This document shows positions 17,544 to 26,690 of a stretch of 64,000 nt of DNA, piece by piece. The position numbers and the translations under genes were made by a program. Positions within the stretch are counted from its first letter, which is position 1, and every line of letters starts with the position of its first letter. This stretch comes from Amycolatopsis sp. MtRt-6 (GTDB lineage Bacteria > Actinomycetota > Actinomycetes > Mycobacteriales > Pseudonocardiaceae): positions 186,001-250,000 of the forward strand of contig NZ_JADWPD010000011.1 of assembly GCF_017308975.1 (NCBI RefSeq), in the 5' to 3' direction. The notes under the pieces were generated by a model that saw nothing but the letters and a program-made list of their open reading frames with translations, searched no databases and was not told the origin of the DNA.

Positions 17544-19030
17544 CGGTCGTCGTTCTCGGCAGCGGCCCGGTCGGCCAGACGGCCGCGCTGCTGCTCGCGC
17601 GCCGCGGCGTGCCGGTGGTGCTCGTCGACGAGCACGAGCGGCGCGATCCCGTGGGCTCCAGGGCCATCTGCCAGCAGCGGGACACCCTGGACGTCTGGGC
17701 GTGGCTCGGCGCCGGCTGCCTCGCCGAAGAGGGCCTGACCTGGACGACCGCGCGGACGTTCCACCGCGACCGCGAGCTGTTCGCCCTCCGGCTGCCGGAC
17801 GCGGGATCCGCGCTCCCGCCGTTCGTCAACCTCTCCCAGGCCCGCGTCGAGGAGGTCCTCGACGAGCTGATCGCGCGGCAGCCGCTGATCGACGTCCGCC
17901 GCGGCCACCGCGTCACCGGGCTGACCCAGCCGGGCCGAGTGGTGGTCGAGTGCGACACCGCGGCCGGGCCGCGCCGGATCGAAGCGGACTACGCGATCGC
18001 GTGCACCGGCGCCCACGGCGACGTGGTGCGGCGCGCGGTGGGGGAGCAGCTGGCCGGCGTCTCGTTCGCCGATCTCTTCCTGATCTGCGACATCCGCGCC
18101 GACCTCCCCGGCTGGGCCGCCGAGCGGCGGTTCTTCTTCGACCCGCCGTGGAACCCCGGCCGCCAGGTGCTGATCCACCCGTGCCCGGGCGCGCAGTTCC
18201 GGATCGACTGGCAGGTGCCCGACGACTACGACCTCGCCGCCGAGGAAACCGGCGGGGCCCTCGACCGCCGGATCCGGGCGATCATCGGCGACCGGCCGTA
18301 CGAGGTGGTGTGGCGGTCGGTCTACCGCTTCCACACCCGGCTCGTCCGCCGGATGCGCGCCGGCCGCGTGCTGCTGGCCGGCGACTGCGCGCACCTGGTC
18401 GCGCCGTTCGGGGCCCGCGGGCTGAACTCGGGGATCGCGGACGCGGAGAACGCCGCCTGGAAGCTGGCGTCCGTGCTGCGCGGAGAAGCCGGCGAGGGGC
18501 TGCTGGACAGCTACCACGCCGAGCGGTACGCGGCCGCCGTCGAGAACGCCGAGGTGACGACAGCGACGATGGACTTCCTGGTCCCGCGGGACGACAAGCA
18601 GCGACGGCACCGGGCCGAGGTGCTGGCCAGGGCCGCGCGGGACCCCGCCGCGCACGCGGAAGTCGACTCGGGGCGGCTGGCCGAGCCGTTCTGGTACGCC
18701 GGATCGCCGCTGACCACCCCGGACCCCGCCCGCCCGTTCGCCGGCCGCCCGCCGCGCGGGGCGCTGCCGCCGCCCGGCCCCGGCATCCTGCTGCCGGACG
18801 TCACGGTCGCGGGCGGCCGGCTGCGTGACCTGGCGCGGGCGGGGTTCCTGCTGCTGACGACGCCGGGCGTGCCCGCGGCGGGCCTGCGGTCGGTGGAGAT
18901 CCCGGTGGGCGGGGCGCTCGGCGCGCGTCCGGGCGAAGCGTGGCTGGTCCGCCCGGACGCGTACGTCGCGGCGGTACTCCGCGATACCGCGGCGATCGGC
19001 CCGGCGCTGCGGCGCGCCACCGGCGGCTGA
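17540..19030 (+). CDS. FAD-dependent aromatic hydroxylase (MhpA-like)
   Basis: A 496-residue class A flavin monooxygenase. It has the GxGxxG motif VLGSGPVGQTAALLLARRG, the ACTGAHGDVVRRAVG (DG-like) region, and the ribityl-binding motif AGDCAHLVAPFGARGLNSG. The C-terminal 120 residues resemble the thioredoxin-like domain of 3-(3-hydroxyphenyl)propionate or phenol hydroxylases. It probably hydroxylates a phenolic substrate with NAD(P)H and O2. It is translationally coupled to the MBL protein under the MarR-type promoter. Confidence 0.9.
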   Translation: MTVVVLGSGPVGQTAALLLARRGVPVVLVDEHERRDPVGSRAICQQRDTLDVWAWLGAGCLAEEGLTWTTARTFHRDRELFALRLPDAGSALPPFVNLSQARVEEVLDELIARQPLIDVRRGHRVTGLTQPGRVVVECDTAAGPRRIEADYAIACTGAHGDVVRRAVGEQLAGVSFADLFLICDIRADLPGWAAERRFFFDPPWNPGRQVLIHPCPGAQFRIDWQVPDDYDLAAEETGGALDRRIRAIIGDRPYEVVWRSVYRFHTRLVRRMRAGRVLLAGDCAHLVAPFGARGLNSGIADAENAAWKLASVLRGEAGEGLLDSYHAERYAAAVENAEVTTATMDFLVPRDDKQRRHRAEVLARAARDPAAHAEVDSGRLAEPFWYAGSPLTTPDPARPFAGRPPRGALPPPGPGILLPDVTVAGGRLRDLARAGFLLLTTPGVPAAGLRSVEIPVGGALGARPGEAWLVRPDAYVAAVLRDTAAIGPALRRATGG

Positions 19031-19053
19031 CCGGCCACAGTGGACGGAGCAGG

Positions 19054-20055
19054 CTACCGCACCCCGGTCGAGCCGCGGATCACCAGCGTCGTCGGGACGA
19101 TCAGCGGTTCGTCCGGGGCCGGCGCGCCGGCCAGGCGGTCCAGCAGCAGCGTGGCCGCCGTCTCGCCCATCTGCCGCAGCGGCTGGTGGATCGTGGTGAG
19201 CGGGGGCTGGGTGTGCGCGGCGAGGGGGATGTCGTCGAAGCCGACCACGGCGACGTCGTCCGGCACCCTGCGGCCGGACCTGCGCAGGCCGGTCAGCACC
19301 CCCGCCGCGGTGAGGTCGTTGTGCGCGAAGACCGCGTCGAACTCCGGGCCCGTTTCGAGGAGCTGGAGGATCGCCGCCTCGCCGCTTTCGCTCGTGAAGT
19401 CGCCTTCGATGATGAGCCGCGGGTCGAGGGTCAGGCCCGCGTCGAGGACGACCTCGTTGAAGCCGTTGAGGCGGTCGGCGGTGCAGCCGAAGTCGTGCGG
19501 CCCGGTGACGGTGGCGAGCCGGGTGCGGCCGGTGTGCAGGAGGTGCCGGGCCGCGGCCGCGCCGCCGTGGCGGTTGTCCGTGCCCACCGACGGGAACGCC
19601 GGGCGGCGGCCGCGGTCGTCGATCACCACGACCGGCAGCCCCGAGTCGTGCAGCACGCGCAGGTGTCGCACGGCCTCCGGCGGTTCCACCAGCAGGAGGC
19701 CGTCGAACGCCTTGGCCGACACCTGCCGCGAGAACTCGCCGAGGGAGTCGGCGCCGCGGTTGGTGGTGGACAGCAGCAGGCCGTAGCCCTTCGACTCCAC
19801 GACGTCGGCGACGCCCTGCAGCACCTCGCCCATCCACGGCCAGGTCAGGCCGGGCACGAGCATCCCGACCGTGCGCGTCACCCCGCGGGCCAGCCCGACC
19901 GCGCCGGCACTGGGGATGTAGCCGGTCGCGGCGATCACCTCGCGCACCCGGATCGCGGTCGCCGCGTCGACGTCGGCCTTGTTGTTGAGCACCCGCGACA
20001 CGGTCGTCTTGCTCACCCGCGCGCGGCGGGCGACCTCGGCGATCGTGACGCGCAT
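19054..20055 (-). CDS. LacI-family transcriptional regulator
   Basis: A 333-residue LacI/GalR repressor: headpiece TIAEVARRARVSKTTVSRVLNNKADVDAATAIRVREV, hinge LARGVTRTVGMLV, and a periplasmic-binding-like effector domain ending LIVPTTLVIRGSTGV. The effector is probably a sugar or related metabolite. It is divergent from the TSUP transporter gene with 208 bp between, but a regulatory link to the transporter and molybdoenzyme is only inferred. Confidence 0.92.
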   Translation of the reverse strand: MRVTIAEVARRARVSKTTVSRVLNNKADVDAATAIRVREVIAATGYIPSAGAVGLARGVTRTVGMLVPGLTWPWMGEVLQGVADVVESKGYGLLLSTTNRGADSLGEFSRQVSAKAFDGLLLVEPPEAVRHLRVLHDSGLPVVVIDDRGRRPAFPSVGTDNRHGGAAAARHLLHTGRTRLATVTGPHDFGCTADRLNGFNEVVLDAGLTLDPRLIIEGDFTSESGEAAILQLLETGPEFDAVFAHNDLTAAGVLTGLRRSGRRVPDDVAVVGFDDIPLAAHTQPPLTTIHQPLRQMGETAATLLLDRLAGAPAPDEPLIVPTTLVIRGSTGVR

Positions 20056-20203
20056 CCGTCCTCCCGAGCGGGGGTGCCAGGCCCTGTGGTGTCAAGGTAC
20101 TCGCCCGCGGGGCCGCCGCGACCGGTCCGAGATCGATCAAGTGCGGACGACAACGGGGTCGCCGGGCCGCCGGTGCGCTCTTCGGTCCGATGTGGACAAT
20201 GGC

Positions 20204-20225
20204 CGGGTATAACGCCCTATACCCG
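20204..20225. promoter_or_regulatory. 22-bp palindrome upstream of TSUP gene
   Basis: Perfect 8-bp arms CGGGTATA (20204-20211) and TATACCCG (20218-20225) flank six bases, ending 38 bp before the GTG of the transporter. The AT-rich arms stand out in this GC-rich DNA. Probably an operator; the protein is unknown (LacI next door is one candidate). Confidence 0.65.
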
Positions 20226-20263
20226 TCGGCGGGGCAGCGCGGGCGGCGTGGTGAGATGACAAC

Positions 20264-21019
20264 GTGATCACCGACCCGTGGGTGCTGCTCCTGCTCGTGC
20301 TGGCCGGGGTCGGGGCGGGCCTGACCGGGGCGACCGCCGGGCTCGCGTCGCTGGTGTCGTACCCGGCCCTGCTCGCGGCCGGCCTGCCGCCGGTGACCGC
20401 CAACGTCACCAATACCGTCGCCATGCTGGGCACCACCGTGGGCGCCGCGGCCGGGGCGCGCCCCGAACTGGCCGGGCAGCGGCGCCGGCTCGTCCCGCTG
20501 TGCGCCATCACCACCGTCGGCGGCGCGTGCGGCGGCTTCGTGCTGCTGCTGACGCCGTCCGACGCGTTCACCGTCATCGTGCCGTGGCTGATCGGCGGGG
20601 CGTCGCTGGTCCTGATGGCCGGGCCCCGGCTGCGCCGGCTGGCCGAAGGCGCCGAGCACCACGGCCTGAGCCCGGCGACCGGTGTGGTCGCGTTCCTGAT
20701 CGGCGTCTACGGCGGCTACTTCGGCGCCGCCGCGGGCGTGCTCATGCTCGCGCTGCTGGTCACGGTGTGGAGCCAGCCGCTGGCCCGCACGAACGCGGCG
20801 AAGAACCTGGTCACCGGCTCGGCGAACCTGCTCGCCGCGATCGTCTTCTCGGTCACCGGGAAGGTCGTGTGGCCGGCCGCGCTCGCCGTCTGCCTCGGCT
20901 CGCTCGGCGGGTCGTGGCTGGGGTCCGCGCTCGTGCGGCGGCTGCCGGCGACGCCGTTGCGCGTCGGGATCGGTTTGGGCGGACTGGGCCTGGCGGTCGT
21001 CCTCGGCCTGCGGGCATGA
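20264..21019 (+). CDS. TSUP-family (TauE/SafE) membrane transporter
   Basis: A 251-residue protein with about eight membrane helices in two repeats. Family motifs are GLTGATAGLASLVSYPALLAAGLPPVTANVTNT near the start and GVYGGYFGAAAGVLMLALL in the second half. TSUP proteins move sulfite, sulfoacetate or other organic anions. It sits 29 bp ahead of the molybdenum hydroxylase operon and may share its transcript. Confidence 0.9.
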   Translation: MITDPWVLLLLVLAGVGAGLTGATAGLASLVSYPALLAAGLPPVTANVTNTVAMLGTTVGAAAGARPELAGQRRRLVPLCAITTVGGACGGFVLLLTPSDAFTVIVPWLIGGASLVLMAGPRLRRLAEGAEHHGLSPATGVVAFLIGVYGGYFGAAAGVLMLALLVTVWSQPLARTNAAKNLVTGSANLLAAIVFSVTGKVVWPAALAVCLGSLGGSWLGSALVRRLPATPLRVGIGLGGLGLAVVLGLRA

Positions 21020-21048
21020 TCGGCGGATATCGGCGAGCAGGAGACCAG

Positions 21049-23313
21049 ATGAGCATTGTCGGGACCAGGGTGATCCGCCGGGAAGACCGGAGCCTGATCA
21101 CCGCGGGCGGCACCTACGTGGACGATCTGCGGACGGAAGCGCTTTCCGGTGCCGCGCACGCGGTTTTCGTGCGCAGTCCGATCGCGCACGCGCGGATCGG
21201 CGGCATCGACGTGAGCGCGGCGAAGGAGGCGCCGGGCGTGCTCGGCGTGTTCACCGCCGCGGACCTCGGGTTCGGCCCGCACCCGGCGGGGCCGGTGCCC
21301 GAACCGTGGCTGGCCGGCGAGGTGGTGCGCTACGTCGGCGAACCCGTCGCGCTCGTCGTCACCGAAGAGCGCTACCAGCTGGCCGACGCCGCCGAGCTGG
21401 TCGACGTCGACTACGAGCCGCTGGAAGCCGTCGCGACGATCGACGCCGCACTGGCGGGTGAGACGCTGCTGTTCCCGGAGCACGGCAGCAACGTCGTGCA
21501 GGCCCACGGCGCGGAAGAGTTCGACGACGCGATCTTCGACGGCTGCGAGGTCGTCGTCACGCAGACCATCCTCAACCAGCGCGTCGCGCCCGCGCCGCTC
21601 GAGGTGCGCGGCGCCGCCTGCGTGTGGGGCGAGGACGGCAGGCTGACCGCCTGGCTGTCCACGCAGAACGCCCAGATGGCCCGGAGCCAGCTGGCCGCGG
21701 CCCTCGGCGTCGGCGAAGAGTCGGTGCGGGTGATCGCGCCGGACGTCGGCGGCGGCTTCGGCGCGAAGATCGGCGCGGACCCCGAGGCGACCGTGCTCGG
21801 CTGGGCCGCCAAGCAGCTCGGGCGGGGCGTGCGCTGGGTCGAGTCGCGCAGCGAGAACCTCACGGCGATGACGCACGGCCGGGCGCAGCGCAACACCGTG
21901 ACCATCGGCGGGAAGCGCGACGGCACGGTGCTGGCGTACCGCCTCGACGTCGTCCAGGACGCCGGGGCGTACCCGCGGCTGCTGATGCTGCCGACGCTGA
22001 CCGAGCTGATGGCCGTCGGCGTCTACCGGTTCCCGAAGGTCGAGACGCGCAGCCGCGCGGTCGTCACCACCACGACGCCGATCGGGGCCTACCGCGGTGC
22101 CGGCCGTCCCGAGGCGACGGCCGCCGTCGAGCGGGCGATGGACCGCTTCGCCGCCGAGATCGGGCTGGACCCGGCCGAGGTCCGCCGGGTCAACTTCGTC
22201 CGGCCGGAGGAGTTCCCGTACCAGACGCCGACCGGCGCGGTCTACGACACGGGCGAGTACGCGGCGGCACTGGACAAGGTGCTGGCAGCCGCCGGGTACG
22301 CGGAACTGCGCGCCGAGCAGCGGCGGCGGCGGGAGGCGGGCGACCCGGTCGAGCTGGGCCTGGGTATCGCCTCCTACGTCGAGATCACCGGCGGCGACGG
22401 CGCCGGCGAGAGCGGCCGCGTCGACATCCACCCCGACGGCTCGGTCGTCGCCTGGACCGGCAGCTCGCCGCACGGGCAGGGGCTCGGCACGTCGCTGGCG
22501 ATGCTGCTGTCCGACCGGCTGGGCGTCCCGCTGGAGAAGATCACGGTCCGCCACGGCGACACCGACGAGGTGCCGAACGCGGTCGGCACCTTCGGCTCCC
22601 GGTCGCTGCAGCTGGGCGGCTCGGCGATCCGGCAGGCGGCCGACGAGGTCGTCGCGCAGGCTCGTGAGCTGGCCGCGGAACTGCTGGAAGCCGCGCCGGA
22701 CGACCTCGAGCTCGACACCGAACGCGGCGTCTGGCAGGTCCGCGGCGCGCCGTCGAGCACGGTGCTGAGCTGGGCGCAGGTCGCCGGCCGGGCCGGCGAG
22801 GGCAAGCTGTCGGCCGACGTCTGGTTCGGCGACGGCAAGCCGACCTTCCCGTTCGGCGCGCACCTGGCGGTGGTCGAGGTCGACACCGAGACCGGCAAGG
22901 TCGAGCTGCGCCGGATCGTCGCCGTCGACGACGCCGGCCCGATCGTCAACCCGCTGACGTTCCGCGGGCAGCGCCACGGCGGGCTCGGCCAGGGCGCGGC
23001 GCAGGCTCTGATGGAGGTCGTGACCTACGACGACGACGGCAACCCGACGACCGCGACACTGGCGGACTACTCGTTCGTCACCGCCGCCGAGCTGCCGGAC
23101 TTCGAGCTCGTCGACATGGCCACCCCGACCGACCGGAACCTCCTGGGGGTCAAGGGGATCGGCGAAGCGGCGACGATCGGTTCGACACCGGCGGTGCACA
23201 ACGCCGTGGTCGACGCGTTGGCCGCTCGCGGCGTCAAGCACCTGGACATGCCCACGACCCCGATCCGGGTCTGGGCCGCACTCGAAGAAACTGGGAAGGG
23301 AAGCGCGCAGTGA
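21049..23313 (+). CDS. Molybdenum hydroxylase large subunit (CoxL form II-like)
   Basis: A 754-residue molybdopterin-binding subunit of the xanthine oxidase / aerobic CO dehydrogenase family. The N-terminus (GTRVIRREDRSLITAGGTYVDD) is typical. The active-site loop is AYRGAGRPEAT, the GAGRP form found in aldehyde-oxidase-like and form II enzymes, not the AYxCSFR loop of true CO dehydrogenase. The C-terminal glutamate region is GVKGIGEAATIGSTPAVHNA. The native substrate is therefore probably an aldehyde or N-heterocycle. It has CAGGAG upstream and overlaps the small subunit. Confidence 0.92.
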   Translation: MSIVGTRVIRREDRSLITAGGTYVDDLRTEALSGAAHAVFVRSPIAHARIGGIDVSAAKEAPGVLGVFTAADLGFGPHPAGPVPEPWLAGEVVRYVGEPVALVVTEERYQLADAAELVDVDYEPLEAVATIDAALAGETLLFPEHGSNVVQAHGAEEFDDAIFDGCEVVVTQTILNQRVAPAPLEVRGAACVWGEDGRLTAWLSTQNAQMARSQLAAALGVGEESVRVIAPDVGGGFGAKIGADPEATVLGWAAKQLGRGVRWVESRSENLTAMTHGRAQRNTVTIGGKRDGTVLAYRLDVVQDAGAYPRLLMLPTLTELMAVGVYRFPKVETRSRAVVTTTTPIGAYRGAGRPEATAAVERAMDRFAAEIGLDPAEVRRVNFVRPEEFPYQTPTGAVYDTGEYAAALDKVLAAAGYAELRAEQRRRREAGDPVELGLGIASYVEITGGDGAGESGRVDIHPDGSVVAWTGSSPHGQGLGTSLAMLLSDRLGVPLEKITVRHGDTDEVPNAVGTFGSRSLQLGGSAIRQAADEVVAQARELAAELLEAAPDDLELDTERGVWQVRGAPSSTVLSWAQVAGRAGEGKLSADVWFGDGKPTFPFGAHLAVVEVDTETGKVELRRIVAVDDAGPIVNPLTFRGQRHGGLGQGAAQALMEVVTYDDDGNPTTATLADYSFVTAAELPDFELVDMATPTDRNLLGVKGIGEAATIGSTPAVHNAVVDALAARGVKHLDMPTTPIRVWAALEETGKGSAQ

Positions 23314-23780
23314 AGGTCTCGATCGAGGTCAACGGGCGGCCGGTGACCGAGGAGGTGCCGGACCGGACGCTGCTGGTGCACTTCCTGCGCGACACGGCCG
23401 GCCTCACCGGCACGAACATCGGCTGCGACACGACGTCCTGCGGGGCCTGCACGGTGCTGCTCGACGGCGAGTCGGTCAAGTCGTGCACGGTGCTGGCCGC
23501 GCAGGCGGACGGCCACACCGTCACGACGGTCGAAGGACTGTCCTCTTCGGACGGAGCGTTGCACCCTGTGCAACGGGCGTTCGAGGAGCAGCACGGCCTG
23601 CAGTGCGGGTTCTGCACGCCGGGGATGATCATGGCGTCGGTGTCGCTGCTGGCCGACAACCCGAAGCCGACGCGCGACGAGGTCCGCGCCGGGCTCGAGG
23701 GGAACCTGTGTCGCTGCACGGGGTACCACAACATCGTCAGCGCCGTGATCGACGCGTCCGGGCAGGAGGTGGACCGGTGA
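23310..23780 (+). CDS. Molybdenum hydroxylase small 2Fe-2S subunit
   Basis: A 156-residue protein with two [2Fe-2S] clusters. The plant-ferredoxin-type ligands are in GCDTTSCGACTVLLDG plus SCTVLA, and the C-terminal cluster in QCGFCTPGMIM and NLCRCTGYHNI. It carries electrons from the Mo centre to FAD. The GTG start overlaps the large-subunit stop (GTGA). Confidence 0.95.
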   Translation: MKVSIEVNGRPVTEEVPDRTLLVHFLRDTAGLTGTNIGCDTTSCGACTVLLDGESVKSCTVLAAQADGHTVTTVEGLSSSDGALHPVQRAFEEQHGLQCGFCTPGMIMASVSLLADNPKPTRDEVRAGLEGNLCRCTGYHNIVSAVIDASGQEVDR

Positions 23781-24589
23781 TCCCGGCTTCGTTCCAGTAC
23801 CTGCGTGCGTCCACAGTAGACGAAGCGCTTTCGCTGCTGGCCACACACGGCGACGACGCGAAGGTGCTCGCGGGCGGGCATTCCCTGCTGCCGCTGATGA
23901 AGCTGCGCCTGGCCGCCCCGGAGTACCTGGTGGACATCGGCCCGCTCGACGAGCTGCGGTACGTCCGCCTGGAGGGCGACGAGGTCGTCATCGGCGCGTT
24001 GTCGCGCTACAGCGCGCTGGTGCAGGACCCGGTGCTGCTGGAGCACGCGCCCCTGCTGGCGCACGTGTCCGGCGAGGTGGGCGACCGCCAGGTCCGCCAC
24101 CGCGGCACGATCGGCGGCTCCCTGGTCCACGCGGACGCGGCGGCGGACCTCCCGGCGGCGATCCTGGCGTCGGACGCGGTCCTGGTGGCCCGCGGGCCGG
24201 AGGGGGAGCGCCGCATCCCCGCGGCGGAGTTCTTCCTCGGCCCGTTCACGACGCCGCTGGAGCCTGCGGAGCTGCTGACGGAGATCCGCCTCCCGGCCCA
24301 GCGCGGCCAGGGCTGGGGGTTCCAGAAGTTCACTCGCCGCGCGATCGACTGGGCAATGGTCGGCGTGACGGTGGCCGGCGGCCGCGTCGGCCTGGTCAAC
24401 ATGGGCGGGGTGCCGCTGCGCGCAACGGCCACGGAGGAGGCCTTGGCGGCGGGGGCGTCGATCGAGGAAGCGGCAGCGCTGGCGGCATCGGGAACGAACC
24501 CACCGGACGAGCCCCACGCAACGGCGGAGTACCGCCGCCACCTGGCCAGGGTACTGACGAAGCGGGCGTTGACGCAGGCTCGCCGGTGA
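23777..24589 (+). CDS. Molybdenum hydroxylase FAD subunit
   Basis: A 270-residue medium subunit with the FAD-binding motifs VLAGGHSLLPLMKLRLA and HRGTIGGSLVHADAAADLP, the CoxM/HcrB signature. It passes electrons to the final acceptor. The GTG start overlaps the preceding stop by 4 bases, completing an L-S-M operon. No maturation genes (coxD, coxE, mocA) are adjacent. Confidence 0.93.
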   Translation: MIPASFQYLRASTVDEALSLLATHGDDAKVLAGGHSLLPLMKLRLAAPEYLVDIGPLDELRYVRLEGDEVVIGALSRYSALVQDPVLLEHAPLLAHVSGEVGDRQVRHRGTIGGSLVHADAAADLPAAILASDAVLVARGPEGERRIPAAEFFLGPFTTPLEPAELLTEIRLPAQRGQGWGFQKFTRRAIDWAMVGVTVAGGRVGLVNMGGVPLRATATEEALAAGASIEEAAALAASGTNPPDEPHATAEYRRHLARVLTKRALTQARR

Positions 24590-24684
24590 TTTCCCGGGGG
24601 CGGCACTCACCGGTGCCGCCCCCGTTGATCGCGACGGCCGATTCCCGCCAGCCCGAGTCCCCTGTGGACGGCAGGATCGGAGGC

Positions 24685-25356
24685 GTGAAAAACGTCGCGC
24701 ACACGGCCATCGAGCCGGGAATCCTCTATTTCGGCACCCCGGTGGTCCTGATTTCCAGCACCAACGAAGAAGGTACGACGAACCTGGCCCCGATGTCGTC
24801 GGCGTTCTGGCTCGGGTGGCGGGCCATGCTCGGCCTGGGTGTTCGTTCCCGGACGGCGCAGAACTTGATGCGAACCCGCGAAGGCGTGCTGAACCTGCCA
24901 TCGGAGTCGTTGGCCCCCGCGGTCGACCGCCTGGCGCTGACGACGGGCGCGGACCCGGTACCGCCGGGCAAGCGGGAGCGCGGGTATTTCCATGTGGCGG
25001 ACAAGTTCGCCAGGGCGGGGCTGACACCGGTGGAGTCGTCGACGGTGAAGCCACCGCGGGTGGCGGAGTGCCCGGTGGCGATGGAGGTGGTCGTCGAGCA
25101 GGTGCACCCGGTGGGGGACGACGGGGGAGTGGTGGCGTTCGAGGTCCGGGTCCAACGGGTGTACGTGCACCCATCGATCCGGATGGCGGGGAGCGAGGAC
25201 CGGATAGACCCCGACGCCTGGCGGCCGTTGATCATGAGCTTCCAGAAGTTCTACGGGTTGTCTTCGCAGGTGCATCCGTCGGCGTTGGCGGGGATTCCCG
25301 AGCGGCTTTATCGGGGGCCGGATATCGAACGGGCGCGGCGGGTTGCCGGGGTTTAG
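24685..25356 (+). CDS. Flavin reductase-like FMN-binding protein
   Basis: A 223-residue protein of the flavin-reductase-like / FMN-binding split-barrel family: YFGTPVVLISSTNEEG and NLAPMSSAFWLGWRAMLGLG, then RTAQNLMRTREGVLNLPS. It could supply reduced flavin to monooxygenases or act on its own substrate. The frame is open back to a GTG at 24586 overlapping the FAD-subunit stop, but homologous sequence starts near 24685. The GGAGG at 24679-24683 is too close to the GTG, so the true start is uncertain. Confidence 0.75.
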   Translation: MKNVAHTAIEPGILYFGTPVVLISSTNEEGTTNLAPMSSAFWLGWRAMLGLGVRSRTAQNLMRTREGVLNLPSESLAPAVDRLALTTGADPVPPGKRERGYFHVADKFARAGLTPVESSTVKPPRVAECPVAMEVVVEQVHPVGDDGGVVAFEVRVQRVYVHPSIRMAGSEDRIDPDAWRPLIMSFQKFYGLSSQVHPSALAGIPERLYRGPDIERARRVAGV

Positions 25357-25423
25357 GTTGCGGTGTCTCGTTTTTGCCCGATCGTGTGATGCCGCTGTGT
25401 TCGATCGTCGGTAGCTTGGAGGT

Positions 25424-26653
25424 ATGACCAGCGACGCGGCTCTTTCGTCCGAGGCGGTGGCTTTTGCCGACCGGATTGGCGAGTTGGTCGCGTCTATGCG
25501 GTCTGCTGAGGCCGAACTCGGGGCCCTGCTGGTGGAAATCGAGCAGCGCGGGGTGATGGAGCTGTTCGGCTACCGGTCCGCTGCCCGGCTGTTGGAGCAT
25601 CTGGCCGATATGCCGAAGCCGGCTACGGAACGGCTGATCAAACGCGCCCGCCTGGTGAATCCGGGCCGCAACCTCGACGGCTCCCCGATCCCTGCCTTGG
25701 CCCCCGCCACCGGGGTCGCGGCCCGCGCGGGGCGGTTGAGCAACCCGATGATCGACGTGATCACCTCTGTGCTGGCCCAGGTTCCGCCCGAGCACTGCGA
25801 GAGTGCCGAGACCAACCTGCTGGCTTTCGCCGAGGAGGCCGGGCACAAGCAGGTCGCCGCCCTCGGCGCCCGCATCCTCGCCCACCTCGTCCCCGACGGT
25901 CCCGAACCCGACGACACCGAACCCACCGCCCCCACCCGGGAGCTGTTCCTCCGCCGCAAAAGAACCGGGATCTGGGAGCTGAGTGGCCGGTTCGACGACG
26001 AAACCGGCACCCGCGCCCACGCCCTGTTGGATGCTCTGGCCGAGCGTCGCACCGGCGACGAGGGTCCCGACTTCCGCACCACCCCGCAGCGTTACGGGGA
26101 TGCTTTCTCCGATGCCGTCGACCTGGCTCTGAATTCTCCGGAGTTGCCGATGCAGGCCGGGGAACGCGCCCACGTCATGGTCGCCGTGTCATTGGAGGAC
26201 CTGAAATCCGGTGTTGGCAAGGCCACCCTCGGTGACACCGGGACGATGTCCGCGGCCGAAGCGCGGGTGCATGCCTGCGACGCCATGATCATCCCCGCCG
26301 TGCTCGGTGACAAGAGTGAACCGCTGAACCTGGGCCGCCTCCGCCGGTTGATCTCCGCCGGACTGCGCCGCGCTCTCTTCCTCCGGGACCGGGGTTGCGC
26401 CTTCCCGGGCTGTCATCGGCCTCCCCGGCACTGTCAAGGTCATCACATCCGGCACTGGGCAGATGGCGGCCCCACCGATCTCACCAACCTGGTGCTGATG
26501 TGCGCCCACCACCACCGGCTATTGCACCGATCGGGCTGGGAAGTCCGCATCGCCACCGACGGCCTACCCGAATTCCTCCCACCAGTGTTCATCGACCGGC
26601 GCCGCAAACCCAGGCGCAACAACCTCCACGAACCACTGCCATTCGCAGCATGA
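25424..26653 (+). CDS. DUF222/HNH endonuclease (13E12-type)
   Basis: A 409-residue protein with an N-terminal DUF222 helical domain (residues about 10-270) and a C-terminal HNH nuclease: RDRGCAFPGCHRPPRHCQGHHIRHWADGG, then NLVLMCAHHHRLLHR, with both cysteine pairs and the HH catalytic site intact. This is the 13E12 repeat family of mycobacteria and relatives, present in many copies per genome and suspected to be selfish or phage-defence-like. It is monocistronic and ends at a strong hairpin. Confidence 0.93.
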   Translation: MTSDAALSSEAVAFADRIGELVASMRSAEAELGALLVEIEQRGVMELFGYRSAARLLEHLADMPKPATERLIKRARLVNPGRNLDGSPIPALAPATGVAARAGRLSNPMIDVITSVLAQVPPEHCESAETNLLAFAEEAGHKQVAALGARILAHLVPDGPEPDDTEPTAPTRELFLRRKRTGIWELSGRFDDETGTRAHALLDALAERRTGDEGPDFRTTPQRYGDAFSDAVDLALNSPELPMQAGERAHVMVAVSLEDLKSGVGKATLGDTGTMSAAEARVHACDAMIIPAVLGDKSEPLNLGRLRRLISAGLRRALFLRDRGCAFPGCHRPPRHCQGHHIRHWADGGPTDLTNLVLMCAHHHRLLHRSGWEVRIATDGLPEFLPPVFIDRRRKPRRNNLHEPLPFAA

Positions 26654-26662
26654 ACACGGGAC

Positions 26663-26690
26663 AGGCCCGCAGCCCCACGGCTACGGGCCT
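26663..26690. terminator. Hairpin terminator after HNH gene
   Basis: Arms 26663-26674 (AGGCCCGCAGCC) and 26679-26690 pair at 11 of 12 positions around a 4-base loop, beginning 10 bases after the stop codon. Confidence 0.75.

Noticed and set aside
17123..20662. Very long open frame (about 1180 codons) on the minus strand
   Set aside because: It lies opposite the MBL, flavin hydroxylase and TSUP genes and across LacI in another frame; the peptide is Arg/Pro/Gly-rich with no domain. High-GC shadow.
21049..23313. True aerobic carbon monoxide dehydrogenase
   Set aside because: The active-site loop is AYRGAGRP instead of AYxCSFR, and maturation genes are absent.
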